A stretch of DNA of 19,372 nt, from contig CAZEIW010000228.1 of assembly GCA_964512305.1 (NCBI GenBank), positions 1 through 19,372 of the forward strand. The letters are read 5' to 3'. The stretch comes from CAZEIW01 sp964512305. GTDB taxonomy: Bacteria > Pseudomonadota > Gammaproteobacteria > Burkholderiales > Burkholderiaceae_F. The notes below the pieces were generated by a model. It worked only from the letters and a program-made list of their open reading frames with translations, had not been told where the DNA came from and did not search any database. The position numbers and the translations under genes are program-made. Below, one piece after another: positions 1-8,364 of the stretch (position 1 is its first letter; each line of letters begins with the position of its first letter).

Positions 1-95
1 CCGGACTGACCGCAGGAGCGGCCAGGGCGGACGCACGGCGAGGCCATCGCCTATCATCACGCGCGGTCGTCTGGCCGGTAACGCCCGACGGGCAT

Positions 96-135
96 CCCCT
101 CACCCCCGGCCCCTCTCCCGCAAGCGGGAGAGGGG
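96..135. repeat. Dispersed palindromic repeat, copy 1
   Basis: The sequence CCCTCACCCC (97-106) is followed by a perfect 12-bp inverted repeat: CCCCTCTCCCGC at 110-121 and GCGGGAGAGGGG at 124-135, with two bases between. The same unit recurs twice near 12 kb in this window, so it is a dispersed REP-like element. This copy ends only 35 bases before the likely start of the ABC exporter, so it would form a strong hairpin in that gene's leader if transcription starts upstream. I see no recognisable gene in bases 1-95; a minus-strand ORF leaving the left edge cannot be excluded. Confidence 0.8.
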
Positions 136-170
136 AGCTTCAAGCGGCTGGCGTGCCTCGGAGCTTGCGC

Positions 171-2027
171 TTGCTGGATTTCTTCGAACGACTCGTCGAT
201 CCGTATCCGGAACCGGTGCCGCCGGTGCCTCCGGGCGGCTTGGTCGCGTTCCTGTGGGAATGCACCCGGGGCCTTCGGCTGCACATCGCGGTGATGACCG
301 CGCTCACGGCGATCATCGGCGCCTTCGAAGCCGCCCTGTTCGGCTTTCTGGGCCGCATCGTCGACTGGCTGGGCCGCGTCGAGCCGGCGCGGCTGTGGCA
401 CGACGAGCGCCGCAGCCTGCTGCTGCTGGCGGCGCTGCTGCTGGCCAGCGTCGGCGTGGTCGCGCTGCAGGCGATGATCAAGCAGCAGTCGCTGGCCGGC
501 AACTTCCCGATGCGGATGCGCTGGAACTTCCACCGGCTGATGCTCGCCCAGAGCATCGGCTTCTACCAGGACGAGTTCGCCGGCCGCATCTCGGCCAAGG
601 TGATGCAGACCTCGCTGGCGGTGCGCGACGCCGTGATGATCGTCACCGACATGCTGGTGTTCGTCGTGATCTACTTCGTCACGGTCGCGGTGGTGGCGGG
701 CGGCTTCGATCGCTGGCTGCTGTCGCCGTTCCTCGGCTGGCTGGCCCTGTACGTGGCGGCGCTGGCGTACTTCGTGCCGCGCCTGGGACGCGCCGCCAGC
801 GCGCAGGCCGACGCGCGTTCGCTGATGACCGGGCGGATCACCGACGCCTATACGAACATCGCCACCGTCAAGCTGTTCTCGCACGGGCGCCGCGAGGCGA
901 GCTATGCGCGCGGCGCGATGCAGGACTTCATGCTCACGGTGCACGGGCAGATGCGGCTCGTGACCGGTTTCGAGACGGTCAACCACCTCCTCAACATGCT
1001 GCTGCTCGGCAGCACGGCCGGGACCGCGCTATGGCTGTGGTCGCAGGGGCAGGTCGGCGTCGGCGCCGTCGCCGCGTCGACCGCGATGACGCTGCGGCTG
1101 AGCGGCATCTCGCACTGGGTGATGTGGGAGATGGCTTCGCTGTTCGAGCAGATCGGCACCGTGCAGGACGGCATCAACACGCTGACGCGCGCGCACGCGG
1201 TCACCGACCGGGCCGATGCGCAGCCGCTGCGGGTCACCCGCGGCGAGATCCGCTTCGAGCGCGTCCGATTCGGCTACGGCTCGTCGCGCCCCGTGATCGA
1301 CGATTTCTCGCTGGTGATCCACCCGGGCGAGAAGGTCGGCCTCGTGGGCCGCTCCGGCGCGGGGAAGTCGACCCTGGTCAATCTGCTGCTGCGCTTCTAC
1401 GACATCGAGTCGGGCCGCGTGCTGATCGACGGGCAGGACATCGCCGGGGTCACGCAAAACAGCCTGCGGGCCCAGATCGGCATGGTGACCCAGGACACCT
1501 CGCTGCTGCATCGATCGGTGCGCGACAACATCCTCTACGGACGGCCGGACGCGGGCGACGCCGACATGATCGCGGCGGCGCGCCGCGCCGAGGCGCACGA
1601 ATTCATCGCCGCGCTCGCCGACGCCAAGGGCCGCCGGGGCTACGACGCGCAGGTCGGCGAGCGCGGCGTCAAGCTGTCGGGGGGCCAGCGCCAGCGGGTC
1701 GCGATCGCGCGCGTGATGCTCAAGGACGCGCCGATCCTGCTGCTCGACGAGGCGACGAGCGCACTCGACTCCGAGGTCGAGGCCGCGATCCAGGAGAGCC
1801 TGTATCGCCTGATGGAGGGCAAGACCGTCGTGGCGATCGCGCACCGGCTGTCGACGATCGCGGCGCTCGACCGGCTGGTCGTGCTCGATCAGGGGAAGAT
1901 CGTCGAGATGGGCGACCACCGCAGCCTGCTGGCCCGCCGCGGACTGTATGCGCGTCTGTGGGCACGCCAGAGCGGTGGGTTCCTGGGCCTGGATGCGGAG
2001 GACGACGCGCTGGCGGAACTGGCCTAG
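171..2027 (+). CDS. ABC exporter, fused permease/ATPase
   Basis: This is a half-transporter of the type I exporter fold, about 618 residues. It should homodimerise in the inner membrane and export an unidentified substrate using ATP. Visible parts are an N-terminal FFERLVDPYP segment, six hydrophobic segments across residues ~35-330, then a nucleotide-binding domain. That domain has Walker A (GRSGAGKS, ~393-400), a Q-loop (MVTQDTS), the signature LSGGQRQR (~502), Walker B (ILLLDEATSALDSE, Asp526-Glu527) and the H-loop His558 (AIAHRLST). All catalytic motifs are intact, so it is probably active. I chose TTG at 171 because GGAG lies 7 bases upstream and relatives, as I recall them, begin next to the FFERL motif. 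A GTG at 153 would add six residues but has no clear ribosome binding site. No partner gene is adjacent, and the dispersed repeat sits just upstream. Confidence 0.93.
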   Translation: MLDFFERLVDPYPEPVPPVPPGGLVAFLWECTRGLRLHIAVMTALTAIIGAFEAALFGFLGRIVDWLGRVEPARLWHDERRSLLLLAALLLASVGVVALQAMIKQQSLAGNFPMRMRWNFHRLMLAQSIGFYQDEFAGRISAKVMQTSLAVRDAVMIVTDMLVFVVIYFVTVAVVAGGFDRWLLSPFLGWLALYVAALAYFVPRLGRAASAQADARSLMTGRITDAYTNIATVKLFSHGRREASYARGAMQDFMLTVHGQMRLVTGFETVNHLLNMLLLGSTAGTALWLWSQGQVGVGAVAASTAMTLRLSGISHWVMWEMASLFEQIGTVQDGINTLTRAHAVTDRADAQPLRVTRGEIRFERVRFGYGSSRPVIDDFSLVIHPGEKVGLVGRSGAGKSTLVNLLLRFYDIESGRVLIDGQDIAGVTQNSLRAQIGMVTQDTSLLHRSVRDNILYGRPDAGDADMIAAARRAEAHEFIAALADAKGRRGYDAQVGERGVKLSGGQRQRVAIARVMLKDAPILLLDEATSALDSEVEAAIQESLYRLMEGKTVVAIAHRLSTIAALDRLVVLDQGKIVEMGDHRSLLARRGLYARLWARQSGGFLGLDAEDDALAELA

Positions 2028-2128
2028 TCCAGGTCTCGGAGTCCGCGCCTCCTGGCGCTGCGGCGGCGGCACACGAACCATGAACCGCGTGCCAGCAAGA
2101 ATGACGCTCGTGAATGCCGCGGGGGGTG

Positions 2129-2158
2129 CTCGAGGGGGGGGCGCAGCCACCCCTCGAG
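2129..2158. terminator. GC-rich stem-loop between convergent genes
   Basis: The perfect 9-bp inverted repeat CTCGAGGGG (2129-2137) / CCCCTCGAG (2150-2158) has a 12-base loop. It lies in the 206-base gap between the ABC exporter and the beta-propeller gene, which converge. The position suits a bidirectional transcript end, but no T-run follows on either strand, so a classical intrinsic terminator is not shown. Nothing else in 2028-2233 looks coding. Confidence 0.35.
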
Positions 2159-2233
2159 GCCGATCCTCCCGCTTTTCGGTTCCGAAGCTGCCGGCGTCAA
2201 GCGACCTGTTCCGCCGCCCTTCGGAGCTACGGT

Positions 2234-3364
2234 TCATTGAGAGGGTTTCGCTGGCACGGCGGCGGCACGCCAGTCGTGGAAGACGTCGATGTCGATGCCG
2301 TCCGGGTTGTTCAACTCGCCCGGGCCCTTGCCCGGGTGGTCGGTCACCCCGTATTGCCAGATGATCTGCCGGGTCTGGCGATCGATCACGATCACCCGGT
2401 GTCGGTAGTCGTCGTTGAGAATCACGTCGCCGTTGGGCAGTTCCTGCGCCAGCGACGGATGGTCGAGCATCGCTTCGCCGTCCTTGAAGAAGTAATCCCA
2501 GGTGACCTTGCGCTTGACCGGATCGAACACGATCACCCGCCCGGGCTTGCTGTAGTCGGCGACGATCACCTGGCCGTCGCGGGCCGGCATCGCATCGGAC
2601 GGGTAGCGCAGGCCGAACGCCTGCATGGCCCACACGACCTTGCCTTCGCGCGTCAGGCGCGAGATCCACGCTCCCGTGATCTCGGTGAGCAGGATGTCTC
2701 CGCCTTCGAGCTCGACGGCGCCGTTGGGCAGCCCGAGGAAGCGGGGCGGTTCGTGGCGGCAGTTCGGATCCTTGTGCCAGTTGCCGTCCTTGCGGCTGGG
2801 TCCGCCCCACTGCGCCTTGATCTTCGACGTTTGGCGGTCGAGGAAGAGGATCCGGCAGTTGCGGATGTCGGACACCAGGATGGTTCCATCGGCCATCACG
2901 TGCGTGTCGTCGGGGAAATTCAGGTACCCGGGGCCGCTGCCGGGAACGTCCGGAATGCCGTAGCTCCAGATCAGCTCGCGCCGCTCGTAGTCGATCAGGT
3001 GGATGTCCTGGTTGTCCTCCTCGCTGATCGCCAGCAGGCGGCCGTCGGGAGAGAAGTACACGTCGTCGTTGTCGTGGTAGATCTTCAGGTCCGGCGAACC
3101 GAACTGCCAGACGATCCGCTTGTCGGGGGTCACCTCGATCAGCCGGTTGTTGCGGCGGTCCGCGATCACGACCGGGTAGGGAAGCGGTTTGCCCCAGGAC
3201 GGAGTCGGCGCCTTCGGGCTGCCGGTCACCGGCGGAACGGCGTGGTTCGACTCCTGGGCCGCGGCGATCGTCGATACGGCCAGCAGTGCAGCGAACAAGG
3301 CTGCCCGGCGCCTGGCTGCGGCAATTGGTCCCCGGCCGAAGCGTTTCGCGGTGATGCAAGGCAT
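2234..3364 (-). CDS. Exported beta-propeller repeat protein
   Basis: The 376-residue protein starts with a signal peptide: an RRR-containing n-region, the hydrophobic stretch ALFAALLAVSTI, and probable cleavage after AAA near residue 36. The mature part is built of repeated blades of the form 'VVIADRRNNRLIEV...IVWQFG', 'IHLIDYERRELIWSYG', 'ILFLDRQTSKIKAQWG', 'VIVFDPVKRKVTWDYF' and 'VIVIDRQTRQIIWQYG'. This pattern is typical of PQQ-like, NHL or arylsulfotransferase-type beta-propellers. I see no clear catalytic site, so binding or scaffolding in the periplasm is as likely as enzymatic activity. The start is well supported by GAGGA about 5 bases before the ATG. The gene follows the hybrid kinase on the same strand after 51 bases and is probably co-transcribed, which would fit a periplasmic partner of the kinase sensor domain; that link is inference. 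Confidence 0.85.
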   Translation of the reverse strand: MPCITAKRFGRGPIAAARRRAALFAALLAVSTIAAAQESNHAVPPVTGSPKAPTPSWGKPLPYPVVIADRRNNRLIEVTPDKRIVWQFGSPDLKIYHDNDDVYFSPDGRLLAISEEDNQDIHLIDYERRELIWSYGIPDVPGSGPGYLNFPDDTHVMADGTILVSDIRNCRILFLDRQTSKIKAQWGGPSRKDGNWHKDPNCRHEPPRFLGLPNGAVELEGGDILLTEITGAWISRLTREGKVVWAMQAFGLRYPSDAMPARDGQVIVADYSKPGRVIVFDPVKRKVTWDYFFKDGEAMLDHPSLAQELPNGDVILNDDYRHRVIVIDRQTRQIIWQYGVTDHPGKGPGELNNPDGIDIDVFHDWRAAAVPAKPSQ

Positions 3365-3415
3365 GTGTGTCCTCGGTATCGATGTGGCAACCCGCCATTC
3401 TGCCCCGTCCGCGCC

Positions 3416-6403
3416 CTAGGCGTCGCCGGGTTCCCGTGCGGCCTTGCCCAGCCAGCGCTGCAGGCATTGCGCCAGCGCGGCCGGCGACACGGGCTTGGCG
3501 ATGTAATCGTCCATGCCGGCGGCGAGGCACCGCTCGCGGTCGCCCGCCATCGCGTGCGCGGTCATCGCGACGATCGTCATGCTTGCGCCGCCAGGCAGCG
3601 CGCGCACCGAGCGCGTGGCCTCGAAGCCGTCCATGCCCGGCATCTGCACGTCCATGAAGACGAGGTCGAACCGCTCGCCCGCGCCGAGGCGCGCGAGCGC
3701 TTCACCCCCGCTGCCGGCCGTCGCGACGTCGACGCCGTGCGCCCGCAGCAGCTCCGAGGCGACGATCCGGTTGATGTCGTTGTCCTCGACCACCAGAACG
3801 CGCGCTCCCGCAGTCAGGCGCTGCGGCACTTCGCCGCGTCCGGCCACATCCTGCGCATCCTTTGCATGGGGCGGCCTGCCCATCCCGAGCAGCAGGTCCT
3901 CGAGCAGCGAAGAGGGTGTGGCAGGCTTGGTGACATAGCCGGCCAAGCGCAGCCCGGCCTCCTGCGGTTCGACCCGCGAGCGGTCGGCCGCGGTGCACAT
4001 GATGAAGATCCGCTCGTCGCCGCGGCGGCGCCCGCGCAGCGCGCTGGCGACCGCGAGCCCGTCCATGTCCGGCATATGCCGGTCGATCAGCGCCACCTCG
4101 TAGGGGCGCCCCTCGTCGACGGCGCGCGCGAACGCCTCCACGGCCGGCGCGCCGGCTTCGTATCCGGACACGTCGAGACCGAAAGAGCGCAGCATCTGGA
4201 CCAGCGACGCCAGGGCGGTCGGGTTGTCGTCGACGGCCAGCGCCCGCAGACCGGCCAGTGCATGCGCGCGCCCGGCCGCGCCTTTCGGCGCCGCCGCGCG
4301 CCCGAAGCGCGCCGTGAACGTGAAGGTGCTCCCCTGCTCGGGCGCGCTCTCGACGCCGATCCGGCCGCCCATCAACTCGACCAGCCTGCGGCTGATGGCC
4401 AGGCCGAGCCCCGTGCCCCCGAAGCGGCGCGCCATCGAGCCATCGCCCTGATTGAACGGCTGGAACAGGTCGCGCATCCTGTCCTCGACGATCCCGATCC
4501 CGGTGTCGCGGACCGCGAAACGGATCCGCAGGGACTCCAGCCCCGGTTCCTCCATGTCGACCCGAATCGTCACCTGGCCGGCGGGCGTGAACTTGACCGC
4601 ATTGGACGCCAGGTTCACCAGGACCTGTTCGAGCCGGACCGCATCGCCGATCAGGAGGTTGGGCACCTCGGCGAGCCGGTCGACGATCAGCTCCAGGCCC
4701 TTCATCTCCGCCATCGGCGCGACGATCTGGGCGACCTTTCGCAACACGTCGTCCAACGCGAACTCGGTGCTTTCGAGAGTCAGCTTGCCGGCGTCGACCT
4801 TCGAGAAGTCGAGGATGTCGTTGATGATGCGAAGCAGCGAGTCCGCCGAGTCCCGGATCCGTCCGAGGTACTCGCGCTGCTGCGGCACCGGCTTCGCCCG
4901 CAGCGCAAGCTCGGTCATGCCGATGATGCCGTTCATCGGCGTGCGGATCTCGTGGCTCATGTTGGCGAGGAAAGCCGCCTTCGCGCGCACCGCCTGGTCG
5001 GCGGCGTCGCGCGCGCGCACCAGATCGGCCGTGCGCTGCTCGACGGTCGCCTCCAGGTCGCGCGTCGCCGCGAGCAACCGGGTGCGCATCGCTTCCTGCG
5101 CGTGCGCCAGGGTCCCGAGCTCGGACCAGGGGGAGGAGACCGCCACCGGCAGGTCGAGCTCGAGGCGCCCGATGCGCTCGCTTTCGGAAGCCAGCTGCGC
5201 GAGCGGCCGCGAGTACTGGGCGGCCATTCGCATCGCGGCGACGGCTGCCAGGATCAAAGCCAGCAACACCAGCAGCGCGAACACGCCGAGAGACCCGGCG
5301 CTGAGCGGTGAGAAGTCGGCCTCCGGGGCGAGCGCCGCCACCCAGAGATGCTGGTTGCCCAGCTCGATGCGGCGAAACGACGCGAGCCACGGCACCCCGG
5401 ACTCGTCGAAACGCAGCGCCTGCACGGCGGTGCCGCCGCCCTCCTGCCAAAGCCGGTAGCTCTTCGACAGGGCGGGCACGCCGAGATCGGCGACGGGTTG
5501 CAGCAGTGCGGCCATCAGCGCGTCGTCGGAGGCGAAGCGCGCGTCCCTGGGCAGCCCGACGACGCGGCCGTCCTGTGCGAACACCGTCACGAAGCCGAGC
5601 TTGCCGACCGCCAGCTTGCCGGTGAAGCGCGAGAGATCCGTCAGCTCGATGTCGCTCGTGCTCGTGTAGCGGGTCCCGTCGGGTCCGGTCCAGCGCACGA
5701 CCGCCGAAATGCCCGGCAGCCTCGTCGAGACGAACGTGTAGGGCTCGGTCCAGTAGATTGCCTGCGGATCGGCGACAAGCTGGGCGTTGACGAACCACGG
5801 CCGGCGCCGCGCGTCGTAGTCGCTGCCGCGGACTTCGGAGGCGACCTGCACGCCGTGAGGAGTCCAGGTCTGCACGATCGATTTGCCTTTCAGGCGGTCG
5901 GGGTCGGTGAATCTCGTCACCCGCTCGCCGCCGGGCGTCACCCGCAGCAGCACCTCCCGGCCGCTTTCGCTGGCAATCGCGATCGACGATATCGTCGGAC
6001 CCCGTTCGAGCAGAGGGCCGACCAGTTCGACCAGGCTCTGCGGACTGCTGACGTCGATCAGTCCCGAGGCACCCCAATCGCGGCGCACGCGCGCGATGGC
6101 TTCCACACGCACGATGACCTGGCGCAACTGGGCGTCGACCGCGTCGAAGGCCGCGCCCAGTTCCTTGGACTCGAGCGCCCGGCGGGCCGGCTCGTACACG
6201 TAGACCTGCGCCGCCGTGCCGAGCGCGAGCAATGCAATCGAAGTGATCGCCAGCGTCGAAATCACGAAGCTGCGCGCGATCGAACCGCCGCCGCTGAGGC
6301 TGCGTGCGGGCTGCGCGCGATCTGGCATCGAGTCGACGGGGTCGCTTGCTTGGCCCGGGGCGGACGGACCCGTCCGTCGGGGCTGGAAAGACTCAAGGCG
6401 CAT
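3416..6403 (-). CDS. Hybrid sensor histidine kinase with two receiver domains
   Basis: This inner-membrane kinase has about 995 residues. The order is transmembrane helix 1 (~44-66), a periplasmic sensor region of ~300 residues resembling a double-Cache domain, transmembrane helix 2 (~368-390), a HAMP-like linker and a coiled coil. The dimerisation/H-box follows (NMSHEIRTPMNG, phospho-accepting His484), then the HATPase domain with N-box (Asn601 in NLASNAVKF), DTGIGI and GGTGLGLAIS. Two receiver domains end the protein, with acceptor Asp774 (LIDRHMPDMDG) and Asp918 (FMDVQMPGMDG); both keep the acidic pair, Thr and Lys. No HPt domain follows, so a separate HPt or output protein is expected and is not encoded here. 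The first possible ATG (6463) lies inside the operator repeat, so I prefer 6403; 6328 is another option, and none has a strong ribosome binding site. It is divergent from the TetR-RND operon. Confidence 0.93.
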   Translation of the reverse strand: MRLESFQPRRTGPSAPGQASDPVDSMPDRAQPARSLSGGGSIARSFVISTLAITSIALLALGTAAQVYVYEPARRALESKELGAAFDAVDAQLRQVIVRVEAIARVRRDWGASGLIDVSSPQSLVELVGPLLERGPTISSIAIASESGREVLLRVTPGGERVTRFTDPDRLKGKSIVQTWTPHGVQVASEVRGSDYDARRRPWFVNAQLVADPQAIYWTEPYTFVSTRLPGISAVVRWTGPDGTRYTSTSDIELTDLSRFTGKLAVGKLGFVTVFAQDGRVVGLPRDARFASDDALMAALLQPVADLGVPALSKSYRLWQEGGGTAVQALRFDESGVPWLASFRRIELGNQHLWVAALAPEADFSPLSAGSLGVFALLVLLALILAAVAAMRMAAQYSRPLAQLASESERIGRLELDLPVAVSSPWSELGTLAHAQEAMRTRLLAATRDLEATVEQRTADLVRARDAADQAVRAKAAFLANMSHEIRTPMNGIIGMTELALRAKPVPQQREYLGRIRDSADSLLRIINDILDFSKVDAGKLTLESTEFALDDVLRKVAQIVAPMAEMKGLELIVDRLAEVPNLLIGDAVRLEQVLVNLASNAVKFTPAGQVTIRVDMEEPGLESLRIRFAVRDTGIGIVEDRMRDLFQPFNQGDGSMARRFGGTGLGLAISRRLVELMGGRIGVESAPEQGSTFTFTARFGRAAAPKGAAGRAHALAGLRALAVDDNPTALASLVQMLRSFGLDVSGYEAGAPAVEAFARAVDEGRPYEVALIDRHMPDMDGLAVASALRGRRRGDERIFIMCTAADRSRVEPQEAGLRLAGYVTKPATPSSLLEDLLLGMGRPPHAKDAQDVAGRGEVPQRLTAGARVLVVEDNDINRIVASELLRAHGVDVATAGSGGEALARLGAGERFDLVFMDVQMPGMDGFEATRSVRALPGGASMTIVAMTAHAMAGDRERCLAAGMDDYIAKPVSPAALAQCLQRWLGKAAREPGDA

Positions 6404-6441
6404 TGGAACAGAAAAAGGGGATGGGCCGAAGGGCTTTAGGG

Positions 6442-6470
6442 TTGACAACTGACCACGGGTCATTTACTGT
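6442..6470 (+). promoter_or_regulatory. Probable tetR-RND promoter
   Basis: A consensus -35 TTGACA (6442-6447) is followed after exactly 17 bases by TACTGT (6465-6470), a weak -10 that keeps the key A and final T. The predicted transcript would start near 6477, about 30 bases before the TetR ATG. The 13-bp palindrome TGACCACGGGTCA (6450-6462) fills the spacer, so a bound repressor would block RNA polymerase. The -10 match is poor, so the assignment is moderate. Confidence 0.5.
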
Positions 6471-6498
6471 GTCACACAAATGACCCGTGGTCAGTTGT
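6445..6498. promoter_or_regulatory. Double palindromic operator between kinase and tetR
   Basis: A perfect 21-bp inverted repeat has arms at 6445-6465 and 6478-6498 and a 12-base spacer. Each arm itself holds a palindrome: TGACCACGGGTCA at 6450-6462 and TGACCCGTGGTCA at 6481-6493 (TGACC-N3-GGTCA, with flanking AA/TT also symmetric). The two centres lie 31 bp apart, close to three helical turns, so two repressor dimers could bind the same DNA face. The adjacent TetR gene is the obvious candidate binder; that is inference from position and symmetry. The repeat also sits upstream of the divergent kinase gene. Confidence 0.8.
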
Positions 6499-6508
6499 GG
6501 GAAAGGCA

Positions 6509-7207
6509 ATGATCATCCGCCAGCGAGCGATCCAGGTCGAGGACAAGCAGGAGCGCTACAACGCGATCCTGCGGGCGGCCGAGCAGGTGATGCTGCACTC
6601 GCCCGACCAGTCCGCGAACGTCGCGGAGGTGGCCGAGGTGGCCGGCCTCGCGAAGGGCACGGTGTACCTCTACTTCCCGAGCAAGGAAGAGCTGCTGCTC
6701 GCGCTGCACGAGCGCAACGTCGAAGCGTTCTTCTCGGCGTTGATCGCGCGCCTCGATCAGCCGCAGCCGATCGGCATCGATGACATGCTTGCGCTCACGC
6801 GCGAGCACATGTTCGACCGGCCGCTTTTCCTGCCGCTGGCGGCGCAATGCCTCGCCAGCATGGGGCAGGTCGTCTCGGCCGACTGGGAAATGGCTTTCAA
6901 GCAGCGCCTCGCCGGGCGCCTGGCCCGCGCCGGCGAGGGCATCGAGCGCCATTTTCCGCAGCTCCCGCCCGGCGGCGGCATCCTGCTGCTGCACGTCAGC
7001 TACGCGCTGATCCTCGGCCTGTGGCAGCTGTCGCCCGAGCGGTGCCCCGCGCCGGCGATGCACCAGCACCTCGCCGGCGCCGCCTGGAACTACGCCGACA
7101 GCGTCAGCGCCGCCTTGCGCGCGCTGTGGCAGGGAACCCTCGGCGCCGACACCTCGAACACCTCCCTCTGCTCCTCCAATCACACAGCCCCACGGAGCCA
7201 ATCATGA
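6509..7207 (+). CDS. TetR/AcrR-family transcriptional repressor
   Basis: The 232-residue protein has an N-terminal TetR-type helix-turn-helix (~residues 37-65: VAEVAEVAGLAKGTVYLYF followed by PSKEELLLAL). This is followed by an all-helical ligand-binding and dimerisation domain with no close match that I recognise. Members of this family usually repress their own operon and are released by a small molecule, often a pump substrate. I chose ATG at 6509, giving MIIRQRA. The alternative GTG at 6497 lies within the operator arm. GGGA at 6499-6502 and AAGG at 6503-6506 are possible ribosome binding sites. Its stop overlaps the adaptor start as ATGA, indicating translational coupling with the pump genes it probably controls. 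Confidence 0.92.
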   Translation: MIIRQRAIQVEDKQERYNAILRAAEQVMLHSPDQSANVAEVAEVAGLAKGTVYLYFPSKEELLLALHERNVEAFFSALIARLDQPQPIGIDDMLALTREHMFDRPLFLPLAAQCLASMGQVVSADWEMAFKQRLAGRLARAGEGIERHFPQLPPGGGILLLHVSYALILGLWQLSPERCPAPAMHQHLAGAAWNYADSVSAALRALWQGTLGADTSNTSLCSSNHTAPRSQS

Positions 7208-8343
7208 GCCGACTGCGTGCCTTTGCCGCGCCCGCCATGGGCGCACTGACCGCCGCGATGGTGTTGTCGCTGGCGGCATGTTCCTCCGGTCAACCCGTGC
7301 CGGAGCCGGTGCGCCCGGTCCAACTCGTCCAGGTCCGGGCCGATGCGTCGTCGACGCCGGCGGTCCTGGCGGGCGAAGTCAGGCCGCGCTTCGAGACCGA
7401 CCTCGGCTTCCGCGTCGCGGGAAAGGTGCTGGAGCGGCGGGTCGACATCGGCATGCGGGTGCGCCGCGGCGAAACGCTCGCCAAGCTCGACCCGGCCGAC
7501 GTCGGCCTGCAGGTCCAGGGGGCCCAGGCCGCCCTCCGGGCCGCCGCCGCGGACGACGCGCTCGCAAACGCCGAATGGCAGCGCTACCAGGACCTGTTCG
7601 CGCAGAAGTTCATCAGCACGAGCGCGCTGGACACCAAGCGCAGCGCCTTCGACGCCGCGCACGCGCGCCTCGAACAGGCGCGCGCGCAACTGGCGCAGAC
7701 GCAGAACCAGGCCGACTACGCGACGCTGACCGCGCCGGAGGACGGCGTGATCACGGCGGTCGCGGCCGAGGTCGGGCAGGTCGTCAGCGTCGGCCAGCCC
7801 GTGTTCAGGCTGGCGCGCGAAAGCGAGCGCGAAGTCGCGATCAGCGTGCCCGAGAACCGCCTGCGCGAGGTCCAGGGCGCAAAGTCGCTGGTCGTGACGC
7901 TGTGGGCCGATCCCGGCAAGGTCTATCCGGCGCGCATCCGCGAGATCGCCCCCGCGGTCGACCCGGCGACGCGGACCTTCGCGGTGCGCCTCAGCGTGCT
8001 CGAGGCCGATTCCAACCTGCGGCTCGGCATGACCGCCCAAGTCGGCGTCCTCGACGGCGCTTCCACGGGCGCGATGCTCGTTCCGCTGTCGGCGATCTAC
8101 CACGCGAACGACGGCGCGCCCGCGCTCTGGGTCTACGCCCCCGAATCGCACAGCGTGGCCCTGCGGCCGGTCCATCTCGGGCCGTTCCGGGAAGACGGCG
8201 CGCTGATCGTCGACGGCGTCGCGCCGGGCGACTGGATCGTCGCCGCCGGCGTCAACAAGCTCGCTCCCGGGCAGGTCGTCCGTCCCTACGACACCACCCG
8301 CCTCGCGGCGCCCGGGGCGCCGGCCGCCGGCGCCCGCTCCTGA
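7204..8343 (+). CDS. RND efflux periplasmic adaptor lipoprotein
   Basis: This 379-residue membrane fusion protein (HlyD/AcrA type) should link the RND pump to an outer-membrane channel. It has a lipoprotein signal with lipobox LAAC and acylated Cys26, followed by Ser. A biotinyl-lipoyl-like half (VAGKVLERRVDIGMRVRRG) follows, then an alpha-helical hairpin (~residues 95-165, rich in Ala, Gln and Arg). The second lipoyl half (APEDGVITAVAAEVGQVV) and the beta-barrel and membrane-proximal domains complete it. The start is clear: ACGGAG stands about 6 bases upstream and the ATG overlaps the TetR stop by 4 bases. Length and order are normal for the family. Confidence 0.94.
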   Translation: MSRLRAFAAPAMGALTAAMVLSLAACSSGQPVPEPVRPVQLVQVRADASSTPAVLAGEVRPRFETDLGFRVAGKVLERRVDIGMRVRRGETLAKLDPADVGLQVQGAQAALRAAAADDALANAEWQRYQDLFAQKFISTSALDTKRSAFDAAHARLEQARAQLAQTQNQADYATLTAPEDGVITAVAAEVGQVVSVGQPVFRLARESEREVAISVPENRLREVQGAKSLVVTLWADPGKVYPARIREIAPAVDPATRTFAVRLSVLEADSNLRLGMTAQVGVLDGASTGAMLVPLSAIYHANDGAPALWVYAPESHSVALRPVHLGPFREDGALIVDGVAPGDWIVAAGVNKLAPGQVVRPYDTTRLAAPGAPAAGARS

Positions 8344-8364
8344 CGCTGACGGAAGGATTCGGCC

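Noticed and set aside
153..170. GTG start of the ABC exporter
   Set aside because: No ribosome binding site at proper distance; TTG 171 has GGAG at 7 bases. Kept as an alternative only.
2114..5311. Plus-strand frame of 1065 codons over the kinase and beta-propeller
   Set aside because: The minus strand encodes clear kinase and propeller domains; this frame has shadow composition and no motif.
6404..6463. N-terminal extension of the kinase from ATG 6463
   Set aside because: The start codon sits inside the operator arm, and the extra 20 residues have no domain.
6497..6508. GTG start for TetR
   Set aside because: It lies in the right operator arm; the ATG at 6509 has a GGGA/AAGG site upstream.
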